Part shown: one piece after another, positions 63,874 to 64,000 of the stretch
Position numbering within the stretch: position 1 is the first letter of the stretch
Layout: each line of letters starts with the position of its first letter
Assembly (NCBI RefSeq): GCF_918797505.1
Contig: NC_092801.1
Location: forward strand, 10,230,001-10,294,000
Direction of reading: 5' to 3'
Length of the DNA stretch: 64,000 nt
Origin: Bemisia tabaci
Taxonomy: Eukaryota; Arthropoda; Insecta; Hemiptera; Aleyrodidae
Made by a program: the position numbers and the translations under genes
The notes under the pieces: generated by a model
Seen by the model: the letters and a program-made list of their open reading frames with translations, nothing else
What the model was told of the DNA's origin: nothing
Database searches by the model: none

Positions 63874-64000
63874 CTGCCGTGCTAAGGAAAAACGCCGTAT
63901 GAACCTTCAGGCGTTGCCAAATTTCCTTTGATAAAACGCTAATTGCACGGAGAAAACAACATCGTGCGTGGGACCCGAAGTTTAGGTCGTATGGATCTCT
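63874..64000. mobile_element. MITE family C copy 23, cut by element D and the window edge
   Basis: CTGCCGTGCTAAGGAAAAAC left end to 63944, then GCACGGAGAAAACAACATCG, GTGCGTGGGACCCGAAGTTT of element D (63945-64000). Confidence 0.8.

Noticed and set aside
1..64000. CRISPR arrays, bacterial operons, riboswitches
   Set aside because: The sequence is a eukaryotic intron-dominated locus; the direct repeats present are transposons or tandem arrays without spacer structure.

Overview
This is a eukaryotic window, almost certainly from an insect. It is about 60% A+T, has no operon structure, and is packed with short palindromic DNA transposons. A hemipteran such as a whitefly is my best guess, but the species cannot be fixed from the sequence. 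I find one host gene. Two coding exons on the minus strand, 27944-28202 and 6034-6145, together encode one DM13 domain of a Skeletor/Knickkopf-family cuticle or spindle-matrix type protein. Their splice sites are canonical, their reading phases fit (an AG|G arginine codon spans the junction), and the joined peptide runs straight through the domain. The window is therefore mostly intron: a 21.8 kb intron between the two exons (6146-27943), at least 35.8 kb upstream of the first exon (28203-64000) and at least 6.0 kb downstream of the second (1-6033). No other exon could be identified with confidence.

Everything else recognisable is mobile or repetitive DNA. Class I: a 5'-truncated RTE-like non-LTR retrotransposon with an uninterrupted 599-codon reverse-transcriptase ORF (2240-4080), a second 3' fragment about 98% identical (10916-11740), and an older relative split by a MITE (29218-29785). 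Class II: a degenerate mariner with ~120 bp terminal inverted repeats (TIRs) and TA target duplications (21240-22204), a cluster of mariner fragments (30380-31610), a non-autonomous Helitron inserted in the TA tail of the LINE (4081-5121), and a short Helitron (42394-42623).

Most of the mass is more than 25 families of MITE-like palindromes, lettered here. A (226-256 bp hairpin, CACTGG ends, 2-bp target duplications, 13 copies). B, S, T and U (also CACTG-like ends). C (strikingly uniform 252-253 bp, 4-bp duplications, about 12 full copies plus fragments). J (165 bp, CAG...CTG ends with perfect 8-bp duplications, so hAT-like). G, H, I, K, N, Q, R, W, Y, Z and others are defined by long TIRs shared between copies. 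They nest in each other repeatedly, which gives a relative insertion history: C14 holds N3 and a Helitron, J4 holds I1, E2 holds F and A13, and W1 holds D1. Tandem arrays occur at 4562-5086, 35836-36165, 36927-37555 and 61540-62080, and a 53-nt poly(A) at 57911.

The MITE nests come within 56-83 bp of splice sites of the two exons but do not enter them. The clearest biological signals are the split-gene reconstruction, the empty target site recoverable for family A inside a LINE ORF, the hAT identification of family J, and the common CACTG terminal signature that unites several apparently unrelated hairpin families.
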